Source: Acidobacteriota bacterium
GTDB lineage: Bacteria > Acidobacteriota > Blastocatellia > Pyrinomonadales > Pyrinomonadaceae
Length of the DNA stretch: 64,000 nt
Assembly (NCBI GenBank): GCA_020199835.1
Contig: JAIVJV010000004.1
Coordinates: 360,342-424,341 of the forward strand
Direction: 5' to 3'
The notes below the pieces were generated by a model. That model made no database searches and was not told where the DNA came from. It saw only the letters and a list, made by a program, of their open reading frames with translations. This document shows, one piece after another, positions 23,422 through 32,797 of this stretch (its first letter is position 1; the number at the start of each line of letters is the position of its first letter). A program made the translations under genes and the position numbers.

Positions 23422-25797
23422 TTATTGCAGGTAGACGCGTTTAGCCAAACTGGGTACACCGGCGCGATCGACAACAAACAGCATGTAAATTCCCGGAACT
23501 GCCTGTGCGGGTAACTTCGGTGCTCTTATTCGAATTTCGCCCTTGCGAGCCGCGCCCTTTTGGTGAAATGCAAGCTTCACGTAGCGATCGCCCGTGGTCA
23601 GACTATGTGTGTTGTGATCGCTACGAAGCATTGCCACGGATGAAATCTGATCGGGATTGCCTGCTACGGCGATGTCGAAGTGTCCGCCATAAGAGATCTC
23701 CTCCGGTGCGTTTGCGATTAACGGCGGCACCGCCCGGCTGCCATCCGATTCAAAGAGATACGGTGGGAAGAAAAGTTGTCCTACTGGTACGCCCTGATCC
23801 GGATCGCCTTGTGGGAGTAGACCGGCATACGAAGACAGCAAGGGGAATGACGGGTCGTCAGGTCGGACCAGTGCTTCACGATTCTCGCCGGCGAAAAAGA
23901 CGGAGCCATCTGGAAGCAAAGTGGCCGTCCCATGCAACCCGCGCGAAACAGTCGTTCTTGCTAATTTGATGATCGAACCGCCTAACGGATCGAACATCTG
24001 AAAATGAAGACCTTCTTTCTCTTCATATGTACATGGTCTTCCGTCGACATTACAGTTCGACGAACGGTTAACACCTTGTCCGATTAGAACCTTTCCATCC
24101 GGAAGTAAGACGGCTTTTGTTGTAGACAGTGGTTGCAAGATATTACCCACGATTTCCCAGCGCGGGTTTCGATCAACGAAGTCAATGACTTCAACCGTTC
24201 CGGTCTGATCGCCATTCGCATCCTGGCCGGAAATCATGAACCACTTGTGCGATACCGTGTGGCCATCTCCGTCAATTTCGATCAGGCTTGCCGTCGGACA
24301 GCAGTAAGGTCTCACTTCCGACGCTGTGTCGACAAGCGTCCAGTGATTCTTGGCGGGAATGTTTCGCTTCGGATCCTTTAACGCTCCGACAACATCCAGG
24401 CACCACGTCGTCCCTTTCGTAAATGGCGGAGTTCCTCCTCCGACACCGAATCTTGCTCCACCTGGAATCAACTCGGTACCGTAGTTCATCTCGCCATCGT
24501 ATGTGCAGACGACCCAATCATCTTTCTTTGGACCAGTTTGGACGACTTCCAGTTGTGGATAGAGCGGGAACGCCATCCGAGCATTTTCAAGCGCGATGTT
24601 GCGATCGGTTTTTGGATCGTAAACCTCGGCTACTACCTGATTGACACGAGTGGCGGTGAATGCAGAATCCGTTTGCGAAATATTCTGTCTGCCTTTGGCG
24701 ACACGGCCCGGATCGGGCGGCACTGAATTGTCCTGGTCGAAACCTCCGACTACCAGCACCATTCCGTTCGGAAGTGGAATGGCTGATGGATACCAGCGGG
24801 AGTATTTCTGGTCGGATAGTTCTGAAGGTTGGGTGCTCTGTTGATCTCTTGGATCGCAGTTCGGATAAAACGGCGCATTCGGATTGCTCGCGAATAACTG
24901 TAAGCCGAACGGATCGCTGGCCCAATTGGACCTGGTGCAAGGCTCTCGACGCTGAATCCAGTTTTCGGTCTCAGGGTCGAAGATATTGACCTTGTACAAT
25001 CCGTTATTACTTTGCATGTCGTGACCACCAAAGACGTAAACGCGTCCGTCTGCAAGAGTCACACGCGCATTGCAGTAGGTGTTGTAGAACATGCCTCTTG
25101 AGTAACCGTTTTCGGCGAAGGCTGGTCGGTTCAACGAAAAGTCGTTCTCATCAAGCAGAGCTGTATGGAACTTTCCAGTGTTTTTGAAAGCGTCGGGATG
25201 GCCTAAATCGAAGAGCAGCTGTCGTTCCATCGTGCGGTTTGCAACGATGCGCGTTGGCACGCTTTGACTCAAACCTTGCCTCAGCAGATAGCCGCCATAG
25301 GTGAGTCGTTGAAACGAGTCGTCTGCTGTGCGATCTGTTCCCAGGCCCAGGAACGGATCGAAACCGTGAAGTACATCTCTTAATGAGGAGTTGAACTGTA
25401 ATCCAGGCGTGGTGAAGGCGCCGCGAGATATTGCCAGATCGATCAATGCCGGATCGGCAACGTCGTTTGCTGTGTATTCAGGAAATCTGGCGTGGAACAG
25501 AATCTTTGGCGTGGTGGAACTTCTTTTCCAGACGAGGCCCATGTGAACTGCCTCTGTACTCTGCATCGGAATAAGTGGCGAAACTTCGCCGCACGTAGCA
25601 CGCGGGCAATTAGCATTCGGATCGGGAAAGCCATTCTGCGCACCCACATGCCTGTTACCCCAGATCAGGCTTAGGACTAACAGGCACGAAAGTAATGCGA
25701 AAATCGTTAAGTAAACGCGCTTCTCGCGGAGCACGCGCGCAATCGTTCGTTGATACTTCTTTCCTAAGCGAAATGATCCCAGTTGTGCATTGCTCAT
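23422..25797 (-). CDS. Galactose-oxidase/glyoxal-oxidase-like Kelch protein with C-terminal DUF1929
   Basis: The ATG at 25797 with GGGAG about 8 bases upstream starts a 791-residue protein; the in-frame upstream extension is Arg-rich and has no such site. A long basic N-terminus leads into a membrane segment (YLTIFALLSCLLVLSLIWG, about 34-52). Kelch-type blades follow (VTLADGRVYVFGGHD, PLPNGMVLVVGGFDQ, VLLPDGKVLIGQGV, TLLPDGSVFFAGE), then the galactose-oxidase-like E-set domain. Cu-radical landmarks are partly kept: Cys in NTYCNAR (about 241) and His in DHNTHSLTTGDR (about 727). The usual axial Tyr-His pair reads LHGTA, so the Tyr is Leu. Oxidase activity is therefore doubtful; it may only bind carbohydrate. 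Confidence 0.85.
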   Translation of the reverse strand: MSNAQLGSFRLGKKYQRTIARVLREKRVYLTIFALLSCLLVLSLIWGNRHVGAQNGFPDPNANCPRATCGEVSPLIPMQSTEAVHMGLVWKRSSTTPKILFHARFPEYTANDVADPALIDLAISRGAFTTPGLQFNSSLRDVLHGFDPFLGLGTDRTADDSFQRLTYGGYLLRQGLSQSVPTRIVANRTMERQLLFDLGHPDAFKNTGKFHTALLDENDFSLNRPAFAENGYSRGMFYNTYCNARVTLADGRVYVFGGHDMQSNNGLYKVNIFDPETENWIQRREPCTRSNWASDPFGLQLFASNPNAPFYPNCDPRDQQSTQPSELSDQKYSRWYPSAIPLPNGMVLVVGGFDQDNSVPPDPGRVAKGRQNISQTDSAFTATRVNQVVAEVYDPKTDRNIALENARMAFPLYPQLEVVQTGPKKDDWVVCTYDGEMNYGTELIPGGARFGVGGGTPPFTKGTTWCLDVVGALKDPKRNIPAKNHWTLVDTASEVRPYCCPTASLIEIDGDGHTVSHKWFMISGQDANGDQTGTVEVIDFVDRNPRWEIVGNILQPLSTTKAVLLPDGKVLIGQGVNRSSNCNVDGRPCTYEEKEGLHFQMFDPLGGSIIKLARTTVSRGLHGTATLLPDGSVFFAGENREALVRPDDPSFPLLSSYAGLLPQGDPDQGVPVGQLFFPPYLFESDGSRAVPPLIANAPEEISYGGHFDIAVAGNPDQISSVAMLRSDHNTHSLTTGDRYVKLAFHQKGAARKGEIRIRAPKLPAQAVPGIYMLFVVDRAGVPSLAKRVYLQ

Positions 25798-26413
25798 ACT
25801 TGGTCTCCCAGATTTGATTTCCATTCCAAGTTGAACCAACCCTGGACGCCGTCTGACCGGCATGACAGAAGCACGCGGTGCGCATACCCGCGCTGGTGCT
25901 AATACTGTCGCCGACAGATATCGTTCGTCAGCGAGTCGTAACTTGATGCTTTGTGTCGGGAGCAAACTTAACGGGGGCTCAACAACAACGCTCTAACCGC
26001 GGAATCTGGGCTATTCCTCGTTTGAACGCACTAGCCACCGCTTCGCGATCTGTGCGAAGCAGATATCATAGGGAACGATCAACTTAGCTCGATCTGCCTT
26101 CGAATAGTGGGAGGACGTATTCGACAAGTCCGCCGGGCGGCTCAGGCAAACTAGTCGCTTCTTAGGGGAGCAATGTACTTCGCAATCAAGATGCCAACCT
26201 CTCTCACGGCTATCAATGCCTGTAAATAACGATCTTCAGGACATACCGCAGAGCTGGCAAACGGGAGGCCTTGCACTCTTTGGATAAATGTTTAGAAATT
26301 TGGATTCTGTCATAGAGTTGCCATCCTGCGCTTCTTCTGACCGATGATACCCGTCTAATCAACTCAAGTGTTGCTCACCGATTATCTTCAACTACAATTC
26401 AACCTTGTTGCTA
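25798..26413. other. Intergenic region, no gene seen
   Basis: About 600 bases upstream of the oxidase-like gene. It holds that gene's leader and no other convincing gene or repeat. Confidence 0.55.
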
Positions 26414-26904
26414 ATGAAGAATCATAGAATCCTCTGGCACTCATAACGAGTGTCACTCAGAATGTCTTGGCTACTGCTTTTTGTCCAAGCTTAGGTAGGC
26501 CTCGCGCTGTTTGCGGCGAGATGGTTAGCGCGTCTGGCGAATCCCATTCCGGCATGACACACGAAATGCACGGAATGGAAGTCCCCAAAATGACGGCCTA
26601 CGAGGCCTCGGCCGGCAATCGTGCGACGACGGATTTGTATGTAGTAGCAGAAGGACTTACGACTGAAATCGCTCAGCCGTTTGACGGTTGCTCCCATTGC
26701 GTTAGCCGGTCCAATTTGCCGCAACGTACTGTGGCTTTGCGTCAGGTTAGTACGTCTCAGTGTGCGAATCACGTCGATGCCCCCGAAGCGATCAAAACCA
26801 TCTCGTATGTAGGCTTTGTGCCTCGCGTTGGGAACGCGAGGGAACACGCTCCGCCTGGCCAGTCATCTCCACTTCACGTTCGCCTTAACGTCTTCCGTAT
26901 TTAG
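26414..26904 (+). pseudogene. Small His/Cys/Met-rich exported protein, probably frameshifted near its start
   Basis: From about 26467 to the stop at 26904 the plus strand encodes a short protein with GMTHEMHGMEVPKM, FDGCSHCVSRSNLP, SYVGFVPR and the ending APPGQSSPLHVRLNVFRI. Its first codons (VLATAFCPSLGRPRAVCG) look like the hydrophobic part of a signal peptide without a proper start. An ATG at 26414 (MKNHRILW) lies one base out of frame and would supply a normal signal start, so a one-base shift near 26440 is likely. The His/Met/Cys content suggests metal, perhaps copper, binding, which also fits the His/Met-rich gene at 27019. The family is not firmly recognised. Confidence 0.4.
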
Positions 26905-27018
26905 CCCCTTGCGACAATCAGTCGTTAGTAGAGACACGAGTCTTCGCTCGTGTTGTCGGCGCTTTTCAGAAACTGCACTTAATTTTTGCGTCTGTCTGGA
27001 TGACGCAAAGGGGGAAAA

Positions 27019-27534
27019 ATGATCTGGTCCAGTAACCTCGCGACCCAATTGCGCGCAATTGGAGTCCTCGTTCTCGTGCTCACAATGAGCACAAGCGCGC
27101 TGCCTCAACATGAGGGGCACGTAATGCCGAAACCTGCTGCCGCTAAGCCAAAACCAAAGGCGCCACCGCGCCGCCGAACGCGCTCGACAAGACGGCCATC
27201 AACCACTCGCAGGCAAACCACGCCTACAGTACGGCCTTCGCCGTCTCCGACTCCGCGACCTGAAACAACACCTACTGTGCAGATGCCGGCCGCTTTTCCG
27301 TCGCCAACAGCTTCACCAACTCCGCACCACATGATGCCTGGCATGCAAATGCCGGCCGCATCGCCGACTCCTGTTGGAGACTTCAAAGATGCCGGAATCT
27401 CCTCGGTTCTTGAACGTCGCCGAACTTGCGGTCTTGCTGAAGATCAAACCGCGTACAGTCTACGAAATGGTCGCGCAGAATCGCATCCCATATCGCAAGC
27501 CGCCTGGCTCAAACATTTTGCGGTTCGACCTTGA
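27019..27534 (+). CDS. Small exported Pro/Thr-rich protein with His/Met motifs, C-terminus doubtful
   Basis: The ATG at 27019 follows AAAGGGGGAAAA. A signal-like start (GVLVLVLTMSTSALP) is followed by HEGHVMPKP, a basic Pro/Arg/Thr-rich stretch (PPRRRTRSTRRPSTTRRQTT), PT/SP repeats and HHMMPGMQMP. His/Met clusters of this kind occur in periplasmic copper-handling proteins. From about residue 125 the frame runs through the excisionase gene in another frame (27389-27550), and the last 50 residues have no such composition. The true gene was probably cut when the element's recombination genes joined it. Function is unproven. Confidence 0.5.
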   Translation: MIWSSNLATQLRAIGVLVLVLTMSTSALPQHEGHVMPKPAAAKPKPKAPPRRRTRSTRRPSTTRRQTTPTVRPSPSPTPRPETTPTVQMPAAFPSPTASPTPHHMMPGMQMPAASPTPVGDFKDAGISSVLERRRTCGLAEDQTAYSLRNGRAESHPISQAAWLKHFAVRP

Positions 27535-27550
27535 TGAGATCATCGCCTAG
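27389..27550 (+). CDS. Excisionase-like helix-turn-helix protein (53 aa)
   Basis: The ATG at 27389 opens a 53-residue protein ending at the TAG at 27548. It reads LNVAELAVLLKIKPRTVYEM, then VAQNRIPYRKPPGSNILRFD and LDEII, which is a complete MerR-like HTH_17/excisionase DNA-binding domain. Proteins of this type bind DNA near attachment sites and direct the integrase toward excision, or repress it. It lies 88 bases upstream of the integrase, the usual order. It overlaps the C-terminal part of the His/Met-rich frame. This is the better supported of the two overlapping readings, because every codon fits the family. Confidence 0.8.
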   Translation: MPESPRFLNVAELAVLLKIKPRTVYEMVAQNRIPYRKPPGSNILRFDLDEIIA

Positions 27551-28673
27551 ACCAAAGCCGGGAACAATAATGACGACATAACTTGAAGGTGCTACTATGC
27601 GGTCATTCTCTTTGGTGGCTGCACCTTCAAGGAGAAAAATGTCCGTTCACAAAAGAGGTAAGGGCACGCACTGGCATTACTACTTCCGGGTGCGTGGAGT
27701 GCGCTACAGAGGATCAATTCCCGAGGCGCGCACTAAAAAGGACGCAGAACAAGCGGAGAGCAAGATCAAGCAGGACGTCTTTGAAGGTAGGTACGGCAAG
27801 AAAGACACCGGTACGATGCAGCTGTCGAGTCTTATCGATGAGATTTACATGCCTGGGCTAAGTCGAACAAAACCTCATGGCTAAACGATCGGTACAACGC
27901 AGTCACTCTCAAGAACTACTTCGGAGAGAAAACGCTAAAAGAAATCCAACCTCTTGATATTGACCGTTTCAAAAGCAAGAGGCTGACCACGGAGACCAAG
28001 CACGACACGCAACGAGCCCCGGCATCAGTCAACCGAGAATTTGAGATGCTGTCCCGGGTCTATAACCTTGCTATCGAAGTTGGTAAGGCTGATTCGAATC
28101 CCTGCCAGCGCGTAAAGAAATTCAAGTTGGACAATGAACGCTATCGGTTCCTTACACCAACTGAAGAAGCTGACTTGATGAGCTGGTTGGTGGGTCCACG
28201 GGAGCATTTACACCCGATGGTCATCGTTGCATTAGGGTTGGGATTGAGAAAACAGGAACAGCTAAAATTGCGCCGCGACCAAGTTGATTTTTTTCGCAAT
28301 GTCGTTGTCGCAAGTCGAACCAAGGGGAAGAGGAATCGAGAGATCCCGATGGATGTTTTGGATGACCGCGTGAAGCCGATTCTCTGCGAGCTCTGTGAGA
28401 ATAAGAAGGCCGATGAATTCGTTTTCGTCAATCCAAAAACCAAAAAGCCTTACACTGATATCAAAAGGGCATTCGGTACCGCATGTGATCTCGCTGAACT
28501 GAGAAACCTTGAATGGCATGATCTCAGAGCCACATTTTGTACGCGGTTGGCTATCGCAGGTTATGATGCATTCACGATCAAAGCACTAATGGGCCATCGG
28601 GATATGAAGACTACGGAACGATATATCCGAGCCCATCGACTCACGCGTCAAGTAGCTTTGGTTGAAAAAAATG

Positions 28674-28927
<254 letters not shown>

Positions 28928-28968
28928 CGAGTTTGGCGACTGATCGGCGAACGACGCTTGACTACATC

Positions 28969-29050
28969 GCCGACCGCCCCTCACGGTCGAACCGTGAAGG
29001 GCGGACCAAATTTCGGTCCATGAGGGGAATTCGTCCATTGCTGACGAACC
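28969..29050 (+). repeat. 82-bp dispersed repeat with palindromic core, copy 2
   Basis: Homologous to 18424-18505. CCCTCACGGTCGAACCGTGA folds on itself, and GCGGACCAAATTTCGGTC and TCCATTGCTGA are shared. This copy lies between the inverted 20-bp repeats at 28908-28927 and 29112-29131. Confidence 0.65.
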
Positions 29051-29111
29051 AACGGCGTCGGTCAAGAAGGAGCGTTCCTCACATAATGTGCTTACTTATC
29101 ACTAGATCAAT

Positions 29112-29131
29112 TTGTGGCAGGATTGTGGCAG
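29112..29131 (-). repeat. Inverted third copy of the CTGCCACAA arm repeat
   Basis: The minus strand reads CTGCCACAATCCTGCCACAA, identical to 28908-28927 and 42744-42763 on the plus strand. It faces the copy at 28908 across 184 bp that include the 82-bp repeat. Confidence 0.85.
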
Positions 29132-29149
29132 ACGCGCAATCTTATCGCG

Positions 29150-29468
29150 TCAACCGTCGATAACAGTCTTGTCCTGCTCATCAACTGACGCATCAATTTC
29201 GTGGCCTTAAGCAAAGTAATCCTTTCATCGTGGCGTGACCAACACGCTTGTTGCCATTCAGAAACGGATGATTTTGAATTGGCGAATGGCCCAACGCCGC
29301 GGCTTTGCTTTCGAGGTCAGATAAATTCCTCGCTGCCAAAACTAGCCTCCCGCTGCGCCACCCCGATTCCAAAGTGCCACGATTCCTTAAGCCAGAGCTT
29401 CCTCCAGGTTGTGCAATAAGAGGGTGTATAGGGAGATTACTTCCTGAGGAGGATAAGTAACTCATCAC
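29150..29468 (-). pseudogene. Doc/Fic-family toxin, broken by frameshifts
   Basis: The minus strand starts with an ATG overlapping the antitoxin stop by 4 bp. Doc signatures are spread over frames: IAQPGGSSGLRNRGTLES, then a neighbouring-frame VAQREASFGSEEFI, back to DLESKAAALGHS, then the Fic motif QNHPFLNGNKRVGHATM, and in a further frame GHEIDASVDEQDKTVIDG followed by a stop at 29150. At least three frame changes and a shortened C-terminus mean it is dead. Intact Doc toxins AMPylate or phosphorylate EF-Tu-like targets and are held in check by their partner. Confidence 0.75.
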
Positions 29469-29662
29469 GAAAGTCGGCGATAGAGGTCAGCGTTCTTGTG
29501 CAGGACGTACTCAGCCGAGCGACGGAATTCATCTTCGAGCTGAGCAAGCTTCTCTTCGATACTCAGGATTAACAACTGCTCCGGTGAAATAGTGAGGCGC
29601 TCCGCAGCTTCCTGTAATTTCAAAGCGGTTTGTTCCGGGAGCTGAAGTTCCAAGATCTTCAT
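29465..29662 (-). CDS. Antitoxin of a Phd/Doc-like pair
   Basis: A 65-residue protein beginning MKILELQLPEQTALKLQEAA and continuing with EQLLILSIEEKLAQLEDEFR. It resembles small DNA-binding antitoxins paired with Doc: an N-terminal beta-strand and ribbon-helix-like region, then a toxin-binding tail (EYVLHKNADLYRRL). Its stop overlaps the toxin start by 4 bases, the normal arrangement. The toxin gene is broken, so the antitoxin is now solitary. No strong ribosome site is seen. Confidence 0.75.
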   Translation of the reverse strand: MKILELQLPEQTALKLQEAAERLTISPEQLLILSIEEKLAQLEDEFRRSAEYVLHKNADLYRRLS

Positions 29663-29738
29663 AACATTAATTTACACCCAACAAACGGAGCAAGCTGGCA
29701 ACCGTTTTTCTCAATCCTTCCTAGGAGAAGGGGACAAC

Positions 29739-30739
29739 TCATTCTTTCTTGTAAAATCGCAAGTTAGACGAAAGAAAGTCGAGCTCAATTTTAAACCGAG
29801 CTAATATACCCTGCCCGAGCAATCCTGGCTTGAACTTCGTTTTGAACTTGTTCGGTGTAATGAGAGGGTGAACGTCAATGGTCACGTTATCAATTTGATA
29901 ATTGTTGAGGTGGATTGATTCGATCTTGTAAAAAAGCACGCCATGACTCCTAGCAGCGCCGCCAAGTTCTCTGGTAGATATTGAAGCACCCAAGTGCAGT
30001 TCCTTTGAGAGGTCCTCATAAATCTGCAACTCGTGAATGTGCCTGTATCTATAATCAAGTCATTTTCGATCGAATTAGGAAAGCGACATTTCACAAGCGG
30101 CAGACCGTTTTCGATTCTAAACGGAATTGTAGCTACCAAAGAGAATCGTTTGTTTGGTTCATGGAGAAATTCGATTCGTCTATTCTCGTAGTCAATAGCG
30201 AGCACATATCTTTTAAGGAAACTAACACCCAGGATTCCACTCACCGACCTTAAGTGAGCGCGCGAATATGGCGCAAGATCTTGAACAGTCATACTTACGG
30301 TTTCAAATTCTTTACCGGGTATTCTCATTTCACCCTCAACTACCTGTGTGGCTACAGTTCCACCGGGTGCGACAAGGTTTGTATTACTCGTTTGCCGGAA
30401 CGCTAACATCTGAGCGATGTTCTTATCTACAATTGAATTGTTTGTTCCTGTGTCAACTATGAAGTCTGCGGGCATCATCACCCCACGCGGACCTCGCAGG
30501 CATATCGAGTAAAAGATACTATTTTTAAAATATTCAAAATTGGGAGAGTTCTGACTAGAAGCGTCGACGGGGTTTACCGGTTCAATCCCGCAAGCGTCAC
30601 TCCGATGCGGGATAACTGAGACTAAGTCGCCGCTGCTTTTGTTGATGGGCGATTCACTGACCGCGCAACCGGGGCTCATCAGAATCGCAGCAGCAAGAAG
30701 AAGGTTTTCGAAAGCCGACTGACTGGGTCTACTCCACAT
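29739..30739 (-). pseudogene. Twin retropepsin-like aspartyl protease lipoprotein, frameshifted
   Basis: From the ATG at 30739 (GAGGGTG upstream) the minus strand encodes an N-terminal segment with a possible lipobox (AAAILMSPGC). The first aspartyl-protease half has FIVDTGTNNSIVDK and GILGVSFLKRYVLAIDYENR. A second half begins IENGLPLVKCRFP and has LIIDTGT. Just after the second DTGT, near 30035, the frame breaks, and the rest (HELQIYEDLSKELHLGA, GLLGQGILARFKIELDF) continues in another frame to 29739. This is the clan AA single-chain pepsin-like group with two DTG motifs. One base change would restore it. The protein would act at the cell envelope; its substrate is unknown. Confidence 0.75.
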
Positions 30740-30864
30740 ACAAATTCACCCTCGCACATGCCTATGGCGAAGAACTCTGCCTGCACGTTCTGGATCGAAG
30801 GTCCAGACCAGCCAGTGCAACGCAATGGTTCACTTCGAATTGTTGGAAGCAAAGCCTTACACGG

Positions 30865-32439
30865 TCAGAGGCCCGAATTGGGAAAAAGCATGCTAGATAA
30901 TTCTTTCAACACTTGCTTTATCGCTGTCCAGCTACTAACGACGCTCATAATCGCCGCAAAAGTCGCAATCAGTGTTAGCCAAAAGACATACTGTTGAAGC
31001 TTATAGTTTACCTTCATATTTCGTAACGCCAGAAACTCAGAGAAAGCATCGTTCACGTAGGAAAGCTGCGTTTTCAGGAACGCAATTCGCGCATCGAGAG
31101 ACTCCAAAAACGCTTCTTGTAATGTTTGGGACTTGTCGCCACTGTAATTGGAGAAGAGCGATTCCGACTCTGACATTGTCTCAAGTAACGGCTTCTCTTG
31201 AGTCACCTCCAGCGACAATCTATCGAGTAGGTGGGATTCACGCTGAATGTCGCTGCTCTTGTCAAGATAGGCTTTTAGGCCTCCTGAAGAATTCATGCTT
31301 CCGAGAGCTGCCGTTCTAATCTTCTCGATTTTTTTCTGAATTGATTGAAGATACTCGCTCAACACAATCGCTCCAGTTAAGCCATTAAGTGTGTCTTTCA
31401 TGTTATTCATGAGCGCTGCATCTTCGTCATTGCCGTAATCTTCTAAATCTACGGACTTAAGTAATGCTTGTCGCATAACGACAAGACGGTGAGGCCAAGT
31501 GCCGACCCCTGGTTGTTTGTTGGACCATGAAAAAGAAAAAACGTCATTGCTATAAGTATCGTAAGGTCGGCTGAAGCCGAGCGGGTCCAACCAAAAACGC
31601 GCATCTTCAGCCCACTTAACGAAGACCTCTCGATCTTCAGGTGCCCCGCTTAAGATATAGGCCTCAACTGCTGGGAGCCGTGCATGCTTCACCGTTGCCT
31701 GTTTTGTAAAATAGCCATTCAAAAAAGGCCTTATGCAGCAGCGTTCAACACCATCGCGTAGACTTTCTGACCACTCGAGAAGCTTACTACTCATCTCGTC
31801 TTCAGGATTGGACCAGGAGTGCCCACTAATATGCAGTGTTCCTCCGAGTCTTTTGAAGGGGAGAAGTCCGCGAAACCGTAAAGCTGGTAAGTAACGACGA
31901 TTATGTAGCGCAGTCAGATGTTCTGTTGCTGAAGTTTTTAAGTGAACATCGAAGGTGACCGCATAAATAGAAGGAAGGAGCCGATGTAACTCGACTTCGA
32001 TTAGCCAAACCTCAGTCGGAAGATTCGAAATTCTGCTATGTACATCGAACCTAACAAGCAGTGGCACCTCGTCCCGAACTAAGTATCCGAGTCTTTGCCA
32101 TGACGTACCCGAAAGCGTTTGAGACTGATTGTGAAAGTCGGATGAGAAACTTTGGCGATGATCAATCAACGTCGGCAAAAGCTTTATTAGGCCCTTATAC
32201 AGTTGTTCAAAATTCTCAAGGTGAAAGACTTCAAACAACCGAAATGCGGGGTAGGTAAGGACCAATCCTTCCGGCGATCGGCTACGCTTATAGGCGTCTT
32301 GGGATTTACTCTGCTGGCGCTCCGCCATCGTTCTAAGCATCCGCACCGGTTCCCAAGTGATGCCAGGAAACCGCATGGCCCAATCCAGATATTTCTGGTC
32401 GAGTACGGCTCGTAGGTAATCCGGTACACGCAAAGTCAA
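30865..32439 (-). CDS. Unknown 524-aa protein with coiled coils and one C-terminal membrane segment
   Basis: I do not recognise a family. The first 330 residues are mixed alpha/beta (for example PTEVWLIEVELHRLLPSIYA, GTLHISGHSW). Residues about 340-475 are predicted helical and coiled-coil-like, rich in Leu/Glu/Ser (EYLQSIQKKIEKIRTAAL, AFLESLDARIAFLKTQLSYV). One membrane helix follows (QQYVFWLTLIATFAAIMSVV, about 487-506), then a short polar tail. The layout suggests a cytoplasmic sensor or effector anchored by its C-terminus. It sits downstream of the subtilase/AAA pair on the same strand but is separated from it by 358 bases. A defence role is possible from context only. Confidence 0.7.
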   Translation of the reverse strand: MTLRVPDYLRAVLDQKYLDWAMRFPGITWEPVRMLRTMAERQQSKSQDAYKRSRSPEGLVLTYPAFRLFEVFHLENFEQLYKGLIKLLPTLIDHRQSFSSDFHNQSQTLSGTSWQRLGYLVRDEVPLLVRFDVHSRISNLPTEVWLIEVELHRLLPSIYAVTFDVHLKTSATEHLTALHNRRYLPALRFRGLLPFKRLGGTLHISGHSWSNPEDEMSSKLLEWSESLRDGVERCCIRPFLNGYFTKQATVKHARLPAVEAYILSGAPEDREVFVKWAEDARFWLDPLGFSRPYDTYSNDVFSFSWSNKQPGVGTWPHRLVVMRQALLKSVDLEDYGNDEDAALMNNMKDTLNGLTGAIVLSEYLQSIQKKIEKIRTAALGSMNSSGGLKAYLDKSSDIQRESHLLDRLSLEVTQEKPLLETMSESESLFSNYSGDKSQTLQEAFLESLDARIAFLKTQLSYVNDAFSEFLALRNMKVNYKLQQYVFWLTLIATFAAIMSVVSSWTAIKQVLKELSSMLFPNSGL

Positions 32440-32797
32440 TACACTCGTCCTCTGCGATCAAACACGTCGGCGCGTTCGCCAATCTTGACATCTATCATGC
32501 CCCTGAGTTCGCGGTAGGCACGATTTGGCGTAGCACAACAGAAAGGGAACCAACCATTCAGAATGGTCCAGCGAAGGTCGTGGAACAGAGTCTCGTGAGA
32601 CACATTCAGTTGAAGAGCGCCACTTTTCCAACTTCTCGGTTGTTCAGAGTTATTCAGTTGAGTGTGACCATCGTATCCGCACCCCGAACACCACTCAACC
32701 GTGTTGCCGAAAACGTAAACACAGAAAGTAAATCGGGATGCGGTCGCCAGAAGTTGTTAGCGCCCGCCTAGTGGCGATCGGTTTCTGATCCCAATCC
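32440..32797. other. Intergenic region, no gene seen
   Basis: About 360 bases between the unknown membrane protein and the subtilase gene. No convincing frame, repeat or terminator was found. Confidence 0.5.

Noticed and set aside
26491..26847. Minus-strand frame opposite the small His/Cys-rich gene
   Set aside because: It has no signal peptide or motif, while the plus strand shows Cys/His motifs and a recognisable end.
27100..27390. Pro/Thr/Ser-rich repeats considered as a CRISPR or tandem repeat
   Set aside because: The repeats are short coding-type biased words without regular spacers; no CRISPR array was seen anywhere.
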